From Thermococcus celer Vu 13 = JCM 8558 (GTDB taxonomy: Archaea > Methanobacteriota_B > Thermococci > Thermococcales > Thermococcaceae): a stretch of DNA of 64,000 bases. A model generated the notes under the pieces. That model was not told the origin of the DNA, did not search any database, and saw only the letters and a program-made list of their open reading frames with translations. Positions within the stretch are counted from its first letter, which is position 1. The number at the start of each line of letters is the position of its first letter. The stretch lies in assembly GCF_002214365.1 (NCBI RefSeq), contig NZ_CP014854.1:1802820-1866819 (forward strand), written 5' to 3'. Shown piece by piece: positions 45,441-54,173 of this stretch. The translations under genes were made by a program, and so were the position numbers.

Positions 45441-46997
45441 GTGGAACAAAGGGATCAATGGGCAACTAAGATTGGTTTGATTTTAGCGATGGCGGGCAAC
45501 GCCGTCGGTCTGGGTAACTTCGTGAGGTTCCCGACCCAGGTTGCCCAGAACGGTGGCGGCGCCTTTATGGTACCGTACTTCATAGCGCTATTCTTCCTCG
45601 GGATACCAGTGATGTGGATCGAGTGGGTCGCCGGTCGCTACGGTGGAAAGTACGGCCACGGCACGCTGGGCCCAACGTACTACCTCATGGCCAGGGAAAG
45701 CCTTAAACCGAGGAGCGCCTTCTGGTGGGGCGTTATCAGCGGTATGCTGGCGTTTTCACTGACGGTCCTCCTGAACAGCTACTACCTGCACCTCATCGGC
45801 TGGTCGGCGGCTTACTCATGGTTCAGCATAACAGGGGCCTACTTCGGCAAGAACACCGGCGACTTCTTCAGCAACTACCTCAACAACCACGGGGAGGTCA
45901 TGCTGTTCTGGGGCATAACGGTCATCCTGCTGGCGATAGCCGTTGGCCAGGGCGTCAGCAAGGGTATCGAGCGCTGGGTCAAGGTAATGATGCCGTTGCT
46001 CTACATCTTCGCCATCATAATGGTCGGCTACGTCTTCGTCCTCGGTTCACCCATAGACCCCAACTGGAGCACCATCGACGGATTCAAGTTCATCTGGAGC
46101 CCCAACTGGTCGTACCTCGGCAAGCATTTCTACACGGTCCTGCTCGCCGCCACGGGCCAGATATTCTTCACGCTGTCGCTCGGTATGGGTATCATCCAGA
46201 ACTACGCCAGCTACCTCGGTCCCGATGACGACGTCGCCCTGAGCGGTCTCGCCACGGTTTCACTCAACGAGTTCGCGGAGGTCGTCCTCGGTGGTTCACT
46301 CGCCGTCCCGCTGGCCACGGCCTACGCACCCAAGATCGTGCCGCCCGATGTTCTCAGCCAGGGCAAGAGCGCGGCCCTCTCATGGATAGGTGCCAAATTT
46401 GGCCTTGGATTCTCCTACACAAGCCTGCCCAACGTTTTTGTCAGCATGGGAAGTGCGGGGAAGTTCTTTGGAGCACTCTGGTTCCTCCTGCTGTGGTTCG
46501 CGGGATTCACCTCGGCCATAGCCATGTACAACTACCTCACCGCGCTCCTTGAGGAAGACCTCGGCATAAAGAGGAAAGTCGGCACCTGGGTGGTGTTCCT
46601 GATATACCTCATCGCCGGCCTACCGGTCATATACATCAGCGGCTACATGGATCAGGTCGACGCATGGGTCAGCTTCCAGCTTACTCTGCTGGCACTCTTC
46701 GATATAATAATCGCGGTGTACCTCTTCAAGCCCGACAACTTCTGGGAGGAGCTCCACAAGGGCGCCTACATGAGCGTTCCAGGATGGTACAAGCCGATAA
46801 TACTGTACATAGCCCCAATACTCCTGCTGATACCCCTGATAGGTTCGGCCAAGAGCCTCATCGGGGCAACGCTCGAGTGGCCCGCCAGGCTGGCAATAAT
46901 CTCAATGTGGATCGTCGGCGCGATAGAGAGCTACTACTCAATCAAGAAGAAGTACAGGGAAGAGCTGGAGAAGAACGAGGTCATCATAAAGGTATGA
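45441..46997 (+). CDS. sodium-dependent amino acid transporter (NSS/SNF family)
   Basis: A 518-residue membrane protein of the neurotransmitter:sodium symporter family with about 12 helices. Helix 1 carries the unwound ion/substrate site GNAVGLGNFVRFP, and helix 6 the block FFTLSLGMGIIQNYASYL. It should import an amino acid with sodium. GTG 45441 is chosen because GGGGGTGA lies 6 bases before it. The following 35-residue protein resembles the small MetS-type subunit that accompanies MetP transporters, so methionine or alanine is a plausible substrate (inference). Confidence 0.95.
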   Translation: MEQRDQWATKIGLILAMAGNAVGLGNFVRFPTQVAQNGGGAFMVPYFIALFFLGIPVMWIEWVAGRYGGKYGHGTLGPTYYLMARESLKPRSAFWWGVISGMLAFSLTVLLNSYYLHLIGWSAAYSWFSITGAYFGKNTGDFFSNYLNNHGEVMLFWGITVILLAIAVGQGVSKGIERWVKVMMPLLYIFAIIMVGYVFVLGSPIDPNWSTIDGFKFIWSPNWSYLGKHFYTVLLAATGQIFFTLSLGMGIIQNYASYLGPDDDVALSGLATVSLNEFAEVVLGGSLAVPLATAYAPKIVPPDVLSQGKSAALSWIGAKFGLGFSYTSLPNVFVSMGSAGKFFGALWFLLLWFAGFTSAIAMYNYLTALLEEDLGIKRKVGTWVVFLIYLIAGLPVIYISGYMDQVDAWVSFQLTLLALFDIIIAVYLFKPDNFWEELHKGAYMSVPGWYKPIILYIAPILLLIPLIGSAKSLIGATLEWPARLAIISMWIVGAIESYYSIKKKYREELEKNEVIIKV

Positions 46998-47007
46998 GGT
47001 GGTCACG

Positions 47008-47115
47008 ATGGGAAGCTGGGCAATCTATATGCTGATAGCGTGGCTGGTAATATTCGCCATGATGGGCTGGAGCATCAACAGGTTACTCAAGGCGGAGAAA
47101 GGGCAAGTATCTTAA
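47008..47115 (+). CDS. NSS transporter small subunit (MetS-like), 35 aa
   Basis: A 35-residue single-helix protein (MGSWAIYMLIAWLVIFAMMG, then a basic tail). GAGGTGG lies 6 bases before ATG and the gene begins 10 bases after the transporter stop. Small one-span proteins in exactly this place accompany NSS transporters such as MetP in Corynebacterium, where MetS is required for uptake. Confidence 0.8.
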   Translation: MGSWAIYMLIAWLVIFAMMGWSINRLLKAEKGQVS

Positions 47116-47148
47116 ACCCTTTTTTCTTTTCCATTCGGGGGTGTACAG

Positions 47149-47883
47149 GTGAAGAGTAAGAATGTACTTCTTGAAACCGCTGATGTTCTCGAATCGATCC
47201 TTGAGAAGATCGATAGACTTGAGAGCCTGACTGAAAAAGAAAAGATAAGAGTCAAAAAATCCCTCAAAGAGAGCGCAGAGAATTTCAGAGAGCTCGTCCC
47301 TAAAATCGAGAAGGACAACAGGGAACTGGCTGAGTTCTTCCTCAAAAAGGCCAAGGAGCTCAAATCCACGAGCACGGACAGAAACATCGAGAAGGAAGGC
47401 AAGAAGAATTACATGAAGGCCGTGAACAAGATTCTCCTGTACTCCAGGTCGGCGAAGTACGACTTTATCCCGGGAATGCTCGCCGAGCTGAAGAGGGCGT
47501 ACCGGAAGTACATCTTCGGAATGACGTCGTTCTTCGTCCTGACGGGGGTGTATCTCAATCAGTTCTTCGCGATAACCGCGCTCATACTGGCCATCCCCAT
47601 AATCCTCTCGATGCTGTCCCTTCAGAGGCGGGGTTACACGGGGCTCCTGCTCGCATACGCCTCCGCCCCGATACCCATCGTCGTGGGCTTCAACGCGGTG
47701 GTTTACTCTTTAAGGGCCCTTCGTGACCCCAATCAGCTGAGCGTCATAGCGGGGCACCTCGGAAAGAGCCTCTCCTTTGCTCAGGGGTACCTGTTGTTCA
47801 TACTGCTCCTCGCGGCGGTGGAGATTTACCTGTTATCCGCGGGCCTCTTTGAATTGTACAAGCACAGGCACGCGTTCCTCTGA
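47149..47883 (+). CDS. membrane protein with N-terminal coiled coil
   Basis: A 244-residue protein starting at GTG. The first 95 residues are highly charged and helical with heptad-like spacing (VLESILEKIDRLESLTEKEK), and the rest holds about four hydrophobic helices (FFVLTGVYLNQFFAITALIL onward). It resembles no named family. A scaffold or sensor role in the membrane is possible but unproven. It follows the transporter operon by 33 bases on the same strand and converges with the PII gene. Confidence 0.65.
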   Translation: MKSKNVLLETADVLESILEKIDRLESLTEKEKIRVKKSLKESAENFRELVPKIEKDNRELAEFFLKKAKELKSTSTDRNIEKEGKKNYMKAVNKILLYSRSAKYDFIPGMLAELKRAYRKYIFGMTSFFVLTGVYLNQFFAITALILAIPIILSMLSLQRRGYTGLLLAYASAPIPIVVGFNAVVYSLRALRDPNQLSVIAGHLGKSLSFAQGYLLFILLLAAVEIYLLSAGLFELYKHRHAFL

Positions 47884-47898
47884 GGTAAAGGAAAGCCC

Positions 47899-48216
47899 TC
47901 AGTAGAGGGCCTCGTTTCCCCTTTCTCCGGTTCTTATCCTGATGGCGTCTTCTACAGGGGTTACGAATATCTTGCCGTCGCCCGGGGTGCCGCTCCTCGC
48001 GTTTTTGAGGATGACATCAACGACCTTTTCCACGTCCTTATCTTTGACAACGATCTCGAGCTTCATCTTCGGCAGGAGGTCGTAGGGTGGGACCCCACCC
48101 TGAACTCCCCTCCCCTGAACGGGGTACGCCGTCAGGGGCACTATGCCAACCTGCCTGAGGGCGCTCTTAACCCGGTCAAAATCGTTTCCCCGGATAATGG
48201 CCTCGACCTTCTTCAT
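47899..48216 (-). CDS. PII-family nitrogen regulatory protein
   Basis: A 105-residue PII/GlnK-like protein. The C-terminal signature SGTPGDGKIFVTPVEDAIRI and the RTGERG end are clear. The T loop (GRGVQGGVPPYDLLPK, about residues 37-52) is recognisable with one tyrosine. PII proteins normally sit next to amtB and sense 2-oxoglutarate and ATP/ADP; no ammonium transporter is here, so this is an orphan copy, possibly tied to glutamate dehydrogenase 3 kb away. ATG 48216 is chosen. Confidence 0.9.
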   Translation of the reverse strand: MKKVEAIIRGNDFDRVKSALRQVGIVPLTAYPVQGRGVQGGVPPYDLLPKMKLEIVVKDKDVEKVVDVILKNARSGTPGDGKIFVTPVEDAIRIRTGERGNEALY

Positions 48217-48296
48217 GGTTACCACGTAGATAATTGGTAAAACTCCAGAAAAGGCTTTCGAAAATAAAAGTCAAACACATAAGAAGTTAAGGAAAA

Positions 48297-50300
48297 TCAG
48301 GAGACCTGGGCAAGGAACTTCCTCAACCTCTTGGGGGAGATACGCGTTCTCCTGGCCAGTTCCTCGATGTCGGCACTTTTGAGGTCGTCCACCGTTAGAA
48401 CACCCGCGCGCTGGAGCTTCTTCAGGGTTTTCGGCCCGATGCCCTTTATGCCGAGCAGGTCGCTTTTCGTCCCCCCGATTTTTTGGCCTTTTCTCTTGAC
48501 TCCCCCGTGTTTCGTTGAGGGCTTCTCCCTTCCCTTAGATGCGGGCGATTTTTTCTTCCCATCCGGGGCCCTTTTAGCCACGGACTTCACAATCTCCGTG
48601 GCGTAGGCCCGCTCCGCGACCTCTTTCTGTCCTTCAGCCTTCCCCTCCTCGGGCGGAACCTCGGGGGGCTCTACGTAATCGGGAACCTCGGGCGGATTCT
48701 CGCTCACGTAGTTCGCCACGATAACCGGCCGGAAGGCGTTGTCCCTCTCCTCGAGCTCCTTTAGGAGGTGAACGTCGAACTCCCCGGTCTTAACGTACTT
48801 CACCAGCTCGTTCGCCAGCCTATGGAAGTCCCTGCTGTGGATGAGAACGCGCCTCTTGCCGTACTCCCTGGCCTGGCCAGTCGTTATTAGGAACTGCCAG
48901 TCGCTCGCCTCAAGGATGAGGAGCTCCCTCGCGAGCTGTTCGAGGGCCCTGTCGGTGGTTCTGTCCCTTCCGTAGTACTCACTCGCCAGCGCCACCATCC
49001 TGTCCTCTGCTTTATAAACTTCCTTCCAAGTCCACTCCGTCTCCTCGTTCCACCAGGTCGAGTGGTCGGAGTTGGCGCCCCACGAGCCCTCGGGGAGCTC
49101 TATCTCCTCTTTCTCGCCCGTGTAGCCGTCAAGGTACGCTGAGATCGTCGTGCTGATGATTCCCCGCGAGGCCATCAGTTCAAGGACCCTGCCGAGCCAC
49201 TTGACCCCCTCGAACCACCAGTGACCGAAGAGCTCCGTGTCGTAGGGCGAAACGACTATCCCCTTCTCGCCGAACCTCTCCTCGTGATCAGCGAGGAGTC
49301 TCTCAACGAGGGAGACGAAGTGCCGTGCGTGCTCCTCGACCCGCTCCATCGCTTTATCAGGGTCGTAGAACTCCTTCTCCCCGAGCGGAACGTCCTTTCC
49401 GGTTATGCGCCAGTACTGACCGCCGCTCTCCGGGGCCTTCCTGTGGAACTCGCGGTAGTAGAAGTCGCCGGGGTAGCCGTAGTGAGCGCTCCAGACCTGG
49501 TGGCCCGTCTCCCTGTTCCTTCCGAAGACGGCCACCCTCGAGCCCTTGATCCAGTAGGGCCTCAGCGTGCTTTTCTCCCCCTCGTAGAGGGAAACCTCGC
49601 CGTATCCTTTGCTTACCGGCCCCTCGTCGATGAGCCTGCTCTCGACGAAGAAGTACTCGATGCCGAACTCCTCGAGGAACTTCTCTACCCCCGCCCGTTT
49701 AACCTTTCTGCCATCGGGAAGCTCCCATTCGCCGGCGGGCCTGTAGGCGCACTCCGGTAACCATATCCCGCGAGGCCTTCTCCCGAAGTGCTTCTCGTAG
49801 GTGGCCACCCCGTTGGCGAGCTGGGCCCTTATCGCCTCGTCCCTTCCGAGGAGCGGGAGGTAGCCGTGGGTCGCCGCGGAGGTTATTATCTCGATGTAGC
49901 CGGCATCCTGGAACTCGCGGAACTTGCCGATGATGTCGCCGTTTATGGCCTTCCAGTAGTCGTAAACCTTCCTGAAGTGGTCGAGTGAGGCTTTGACGGC
50001 CTCCTCGTCGTACTTACCCGATTTCAGATCCCCTTCCGTGGCCCTGATCTTCCTCAGGATGTATCGCTCAAACTCCGATTTGACGTACTCATCGGCGAGT
50101 TGCTCCGCCAGGACGGGCGTTACGTTTATCACGAGCTGGAACCTGACACCCGAGGAGCGGAGGCGCTCGAACTCCATCAGGAGGGGTAGATACGTCTCGG
50201 CCATTGCCTCGTAGAGCCATTCCTCGCCGAAGGGCCACCTGCCGTGCTTCCGGACGTAGGGGAGGTGGGTGTGAAGAACGAACGTGAAGTAGCCTTTCAT
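48297..50300 (-). CDS. 1,4-alpha-glucan branching enzyme, GH57, with C-terminal helix-hairpin-helix
   Basis: A 667-residue enzyme like the characterised Thermococcus kodakarensis GH57 branching enzyme. The GH57 motifs are HTHLPYV (motif 1, near residue 10), WLPECAY (nucleophile glutamate, near 183) and SPYDTELFGHWWFEG (acid/base aspartate, near 354). The core is followed by a Lys/Pro-rich linker and a helix-hairpin-helix pair (DLLGIKGIGPKTLKKLQRAG). That DNA-binding-type domain on a glycogen enzyme is unusual but known in this group. ATG 50300 is chosen. It converges with nothing and is divergent from rqcH. Confidence 0.93.
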   Translation of the reverse strand: MKGYFTFVLHTHLPYVRKHGRWPFGEEWLYEAMAETYLPLLMEFERLRSSGVRFQLVINVTPVLAEQLADEYVKSEFERYILRKIRATEGDLKSGKYDEEAVKASLDHFRKVYDYWKAINGDIIGKFREFQDAGYIEIITSAATHGYLPLLGRDEAIRAQLANGVATYEKHFGRRPRGIWLPECAYRPAGEWELPDGRKVKRAGVEKFLEEFGIEYFFVESRLIDEGPVSKGYGEVSLYEGEKSTLRPYWIKGSRVAVFGRNRETGHQVWSAHYGYPGDFYYREFHRKAPESGGQYWRITGKDVPLGEKEFYDPDKAMERVEEHARHFVSLVERLLADHEERFGEKGIVVSPYDTELFGHWWFEGVKWLGRVLELMASRGIISTTISAYLDGYTGEKEEIELPEGSWGANSDHSTWWNEETEWTWKEVYKAEDRMVALASEYYGRDRTTDRALEQLARELLILEASDWQFLITTGQAREYGKRRVLIHSRDFHRLANELVKYVKTGEFDVHLLKELEERDNAFRPVIVANYVSENPPEVPDYVEPPEVPPEEGKAEGQKEVAERAYATEIVKSVAKRAPDGKKKSPASKGREKPSTKHGGVKRKGQKIGGTKSDLLGIKGIGPKTLKKLQRAGVLTVDDLKSADIEELARRTRISPKRLRKFLAQVS

Positions 50301-50370
50301 TGGTATCACCTGGGGCGTTATCGAGCCCGGAGTATTTAACCTTATTCGGAACAGGGTTGGCCCCGTGTCC

Positions 50371-50458
50371 TTTTATGTCCATTGGCCTGCAGGTTCAGCC
50401 GGTATTTTCCCGGCGAGATCGGTTCACCCCATCATCCCCACCGAAGGGATAACCGGCT
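50371..50458 (+). ncRNA. candidate structured small RNA
   Basis: A TATA-like CCTTTTATG (50369-50377) is followed 20-26 bases later by an imperfect hairpin. AGCCGGT (50397-50403) pairs with ACCGGCT (50452-50458), CCC with GGG further in, and CGGT with ACCG near the loop. GA-rich bulges resemble a kink-turn and the layout is similar to one arm of an H/ACA guide, but no ACA box follows the basal stem. Expression is not shown. Confidence 0.35.
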
Positions 50459-50518
50459 CACGAAACGACCGCAACATGGTTTAAAAGGTCTCGAAGCCAC
50501 ATCCCCAGGGGATGAGAA

Positions 50519-52471
50519 ATGAAAGAGGAGATGAGTAGCGTCGACATACGCTACATCGTGAGGGAACTCCAGTGGCTAATCGGCTCTCGCGTTGACAAGG
50601 TTTACCACGACGGCGACGAGATAAGGATAAAGCTCCGCACGAAGGAGGGGCGGGCGGACCTGATTCTCCAGGCCGGAAAGAGGTTTCACCTGACGACCTA
50701 CGTGAAGGAGGCCCCGAAGAGGCCGTCGAGCTTCACGATGCTCCTCAGAAAGCACATGAGCGGCGGCTTCGTCGACGCCATAGAGCAGCACGGCTTCGAC
50801 AGGATAGTCAAGGTTCGCGTTGGGGACTACACCCTCATCGGCGAGCTCTTCAGGAGGGGGAACGTGATACTCGTTGATTCGGAAAACAGAATAATCGCCG
50901 CCCTCCGCTACGAGGAGTACAGGGACAGGGCTATAAAGCCGAAGGCGGCTTATAAGTTCCCGCCCGCAAGGGAGAACCCGCTCGAGGTAACGCGCGAGAG
51001 GTTCATCAAGCTCATGCGGGAGGAAGAGGACCTGGAGCTCGTGCGCGCCCTGGCGAGGAAGCTCAACATGGGGGGCATGTACGCGGAGGAGATATCCATA
51101 AGGGCCGGTTTCGAGAAAACTACCCCGGTCAGGGAGCTGAGCGACGATGACCTGTTGAGGGTCTACGACGCGATGATGGGGACGTTCAACGACGAGGCGA
51201 GGCCGAACATCGTCTTCAAAGACGGGAACATGCACGACGTCGTTCCGATAGAGCTTAGGATCTACGACGGCCTCGAGAGACGCTACTTCAAAACCTTCAG
51301 CGAGGCCCTGGACGAGTACTTCGGGAGGATAACCCTCGAGAAGGCGAGGATCGAGCAGACGAAGAAGCTCGAGGCGAGGAAGAGGGCCCTTTTAATGACC
51401 CTCAGGAAGCAGGAGGAGATGCTCAGGGGCTTCGAGGAGGGGGCAAGGGCGAACCAGGAGATAGGCGACCTCATCTACGCGAACTACGCCTTTATCGAGC
51501 GGCTTCTCGAGGAGTTCAGGAAGGCAACCGAGAGGCTCGGCTGGGACGGGTTCAAGAGGAGGATGGAGGAGGGCAGAAAAGCAGGAAACAAAGTCGCCCT
51601 GATGGTGAAGGGGATGGATCCCGCTGAAAAGGCGGTGACGCTGGAACTCGAAGGGAAGAGGGTCAAGCTGTACCTCGAGAGAAGCGTAGGGGAGAACGCC
51701 GCGCTGTACTACGAGAAGGCCAAGAAGTTCCGCCACAAGCACGAGGGGGCGTTAAAGGCCTACGAGGACACGAAGAGGAAGCTCGAAGAGGTCGAGAGGC
51801 TCATCGAGGATGAGACGGGGAAGGAGCTGAACGTAAGGCGGATAGAACGGAAGAAGAGGAAGTGGTTCGAGAAGTTCCGCTGGTTCGTTTCGAGCGAGGG
51901 CTTCCTCGTTCTCGCCGGTAAGGACGCGGGCACCAACGAGATACTCGTTAAGAAACACATGGCCGATGGCGACCTCTACTGCCACGCCGACGTCTACGGC
52001 GCCCCCCACGTCGTCATCAAGGACGGCCAGAAAGCGGGAGAAAAGACCATCCTCGAGGCCTGCCAGTTCGCGGTTTCGATGAGCAGGGCCTGGAGTAGGG
52101 GCGTTTACAGCGGAGACGCCTACTGGGCGAGGCCGGAGCAGGTGACCAAGCAGACCCCCAGCGGTGAGTACCTCGGCAAGGGCGCTTTCATGGTCTACGG
52201 CAAGAGAAACTGGCTCCACGGGTTGCCCCTCAAGCTCGCCGTGGGGGTGGTCAACTACGAGGGCGAGGACTTCGTCGTCTGCGCACCGGTCGAGGCGATG
52301 AAGGCGCACACGAACAGGTACGTCGTCATCCGCCCCGGTTCGCTGAGGAAGAGCGAGCTGGTAAAGAGGATAAAGCGCATCCTCGAGGGCTGGGGCTATA
52401 AGGTAAGGGAAGAGGATTTAATGGCCGTCCTGCCACCCGGGAACGGCGATATAGCCGAGGTCGTTGGCTAA
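50519..52471 (+). CDS. rqcH: RqcH/NEMF-family ribosome rescue protein
   Basis: A 650-residue NFACT protein that binds stalled 50S-tRNA complexes and helps extend or release trapped nascent chains. Domains: NFACT-N (RYIVRELQWLIGSRVDKVYHDGDEIR), helix-rich NFACT-M with a long coiled coil around residues 270-450, and NFACT-R (FEKFRWFVSSEGFLVLAGKD, then SGDAYWARPEQVTK). A TTTAAAAGG TATA lies about 35 bases upstream. The ATG is preceded by GGGGATGA. Its stop overlaps that of the convergent membrane protein. Confidence 0.95.
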   Translation: MKEEMSSVDIRYIVRELQWLIGSRVDKVYHDGDEIRIKLRTKEGRADLILQAGKRFHLTTYVKEAPKRPSSFTMLLRKHMSGGFVDAIEQHGFDRIVKVRVGDYTLIGELFRRGNVILVDSENRIIAALRYEEYRDRAIKPKAAYKFPPARENPLEVTRERFIKLMREEEDLELVRALARKLNMGGMYAEEISIRAGFEKTTPVRELSDDDLLRVYDAMMGTFNDEARPNIVFKDGNMHDVVPIELRIYDGLERRYFKTFSEALDEYFGRITLEKARIEQTKKLEARKRALLMTLRKQEEMLRGFEEGARANQEIGDLIYANYAFIERLLEEFRKATERLGWDGFKRRMEEGRKAGNKVALMVKGMDPAEKAVTLELEGKRVKLYLERSVGENAALYYEKAKKFRHKHEGALKAYEDTKRKLEEVERLIEDETGKELNVRRIERKKRKWFEKFRWFVSSEGFLVLAGKDAGTNEILVKKHMADGDLYCHADVYGAPHVVIKDGQKAGEKTILEACQFAVSMSRAWSRGVYSGDAYWARPEQVTKQTPSGEYLGKGAFMVYGKRNWLHGLPLKLAVGVVNYEGEDFVVCAPVEAMKAHTNRYVVIRPGSLRKSELVKRIKRILEGWGYKVREEDLMAVLPPGNGDIAEVVG

Positions 52472-52878
52472 AGCCTCTTGCCGCCGCCGAACAGCAGGCC
52501 CACCGCGAAGCTCCCGAAGGCCAGGGCGTACCCCACAGACAGGAGCTCGCGGTAACCCGGGCCGTAGACGTACCGGAACACCAGCGCGAAGAGGACAACG
52601 CCAAGCGTGCCCATCCCGGGCCCGGCCCTGCCGCCCGTGAGGCCGAAGAGCGCTCCAAGGAGGATCATCAGCACCGCCGCCAGGAACGTGACCAACACGA
52701 GGGTTCCCGCGGTGCTGTTAGGGTCCATCCACCCGGGCAGGGTACCGGGGCCGCCGGATCCAAGAAGGAACTCCCTCAGGAAGGTCAGAAACGTTATCTC
52801 CTCCCCATCAACCTTGAACCAGGGAAGGGTGAATGAAAAGATCGCCAGAAGAGACATCAGAGCGGACACGAACCTCAC
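52468..52878 (-). CDS. small hypothetical membrane protein, 136 aa
   Basis: A 136-residue protein with four hydrophobic segments and glycine-rich loops (SGGPGTLPGWMDPNSTAG). The start MRFVSALMSLLAIFSFTLPW would serve as the first helix. No family is recognised. It ends 4 bases inside the end of rqcH and begins 11 bases after nikR ends, so it is probably cotranscribed with nikR. Confidence 0.55.
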   Translation of the reverse strand: MRFVSALMSLLAIFSFTLPWFKVDGEEITFLTFLREFLLGSGGPGTLPGWMDPNSTAGTLVLVTFLAAVLMILLGALFGLTGGRAGPGMGTLGVVLFALVFRYVYGPGYRELLSVGYALAFGSFAVGLLFGGGKRL

Positions 52879-52889
52879 GGTATCACCCC

Positions 52890-53306
52890 TCAGACCAGTT
52901 CCTTTCCCGTGGTGGTCATAACCAGCTTCCCGTGCTTTACCCCCCTCAGGCTTATCAGCCTCTCGGCTATCTCCTTTATCCTGGAGGCCTTGCCCCTCAC
53001 CACGACGACCTCGAGGCAGTTGTGCTCGTCCATGTGGACGTGGAGGCTCGAAATTATCTCGTCAACGTAGTCGTGCTGGAGGTCGAGCAACTCCTTAACG
53101 ACGTCGGCCTCGTCGTGGTTGTAGACTATGGTGATGGTGCCCGCAACTTCCCGGTCGCCCTCTTCCCACTCGTGCCTGACGATGAAGTCCCTCATCATGT
53201 CCCTTATGGCCTCGCTCCTGTTGACGTAACCCTTCTCCCCGATTATACGGTCGAACTTCTCGAGCAACTCATCGGGGACCGAGACCCCGAAGCGCGTTAT
53301 CCTCAT
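52890..53306 (-). CDS. nikR: nickel-responsive regulator NikR
   Basis: A 138-residue ribbon-helix-helix regulator with an ACT-like metal domain. The N-terminus [20 protein letters not shown] forms the RHH, and the nickel ligands H78, H89, H91 and C97 are all present ([21 protein letters not shown]). It should repress nickel uptake when nickel is high. ATG 53306 is chosen since it yields the canonical length. The target operator was not found in the window. Confidence 0.95.
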   Translation of the reverse strand: MRITRFGVSVPDELLEKFDRIIGEKGYVNRSEAIRDMMRDFIVRHEWEEGDREVAGTITIVYNHDEADVVKELLDLQHDYVDEIISSLHVHMDEHNCLEVVVVRGKASRIKEIAERLISLRGVKHGKLVMTTTGKELV

Positions 53307-53385
53307 GACACCACCCTTACACCTTCGGTCTTTATCGTTAAAAACGTGACGAAACCCTTTTATTGACGCCTTCCAACGCACATCC

Positions 53386-53832
53386 ATGGGGATCGAGGAA
53401 CTCTACGCGGTGGCAACGAGGGAGCTGGCGAAGGACCTCGTGTTCGAGATAAACGAAGAGCCGGTAACCCTTTCAATAAAGGGTGTTCTTCTCGCGAGGG
53501 CAGATTCCAGGGGCTACAACTTCTCGTTCTTTGAGCTGGGCGAGGATGAGTTCGTTCTCGCGGTTCAGATGAAGGGCTTCACCGTCTACCTCGGGATCGA
53601 ATCGGACGAGGAGCTGGAGGAGGAGATCTATCCAGAGCTCTTCAGGGCGCTCCTCAAGCACCTGACGCCTCAGATAGCCCTTTTGATAACGAAGGCGGAG
53701 AAGGTTTACACGGGAAGGGCGGACGTACTCCTCGACGACGATATGGGGGCGGACCTCAAGGAGTTCTTCTACGGCCTGCTCATCAAACACCGGAAGGGAA
53801 AGACGGTTTACGAGCAGACGGAAGTGGCGTGA
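53386..53832 (+). CDS. conserved hypothetical protein, 148 aa
   Basis: A soluble acidic protein starting [20 protein letters not shown], with alternating strand and helix and no recognised motif. A TATA-like CCTTTTATTG lies about 30 bases upstream. It is divergent from nikR. No function can be proposed. Confidence 0.65.
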   Translation: MGIEELYAVATRELAKDLVFEINEEPVTLSIKGVLLARADSRGYNFSFFELGEDEFVLAVQMKGFTVYLGIESDEELEEEIYPELFRALLKHLTPQIALLITKAEKVYTGRADVLLDDDMGADLKEFFYGLLIKHRKGKTVYEQTEVA

Positions 53833-54173
53833 ACCGGTCGTCGAAACGACGGGAGCAGCCGGTGTTAATCCCCCTTTTCCGTCCAGCGTTCAAAGTTACG
53901 GGGGAAAGATTATTAAACCTGAACGTCTTCCAAACGCTGATGCACCATGACAGGCGGGAGTGATTGTTTTTGGCATTTGTAGGCCTCTTTTAAACGTCTG
54001 GGTCAGTCCGTTAACTCAAAGGCGGGATCGTTTTTGGCGGCCATAACCTGAGGGGGCCTTGCTTTTGGCGGGCCTGAGTTCCAGCGCAGAGTTTTGATAT
54101 CAGCCCTAACGCTCGTTATTCCCTCACCTTTGGGATTTCTTCTTGAAACAGTTAAACCGAAGGAGGTTTTGAA
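53833..54173. other. 341-base gap before trpB2
   Basis: It contains a hairpin just after the preceding stop (CGTCG-AAA-CGACG, 53839-53851) that may mark its 3' end. A TATA-like GATTATTAAAC lies at about 53909. A tiny frame with one tryptophan (MTGGSDCFWHL, 53947-53982) is present. The rest shows no open frame with a ribosome binding site other than that of trpB2 (GGAGGT at about 54161). Confidence 0.4.
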
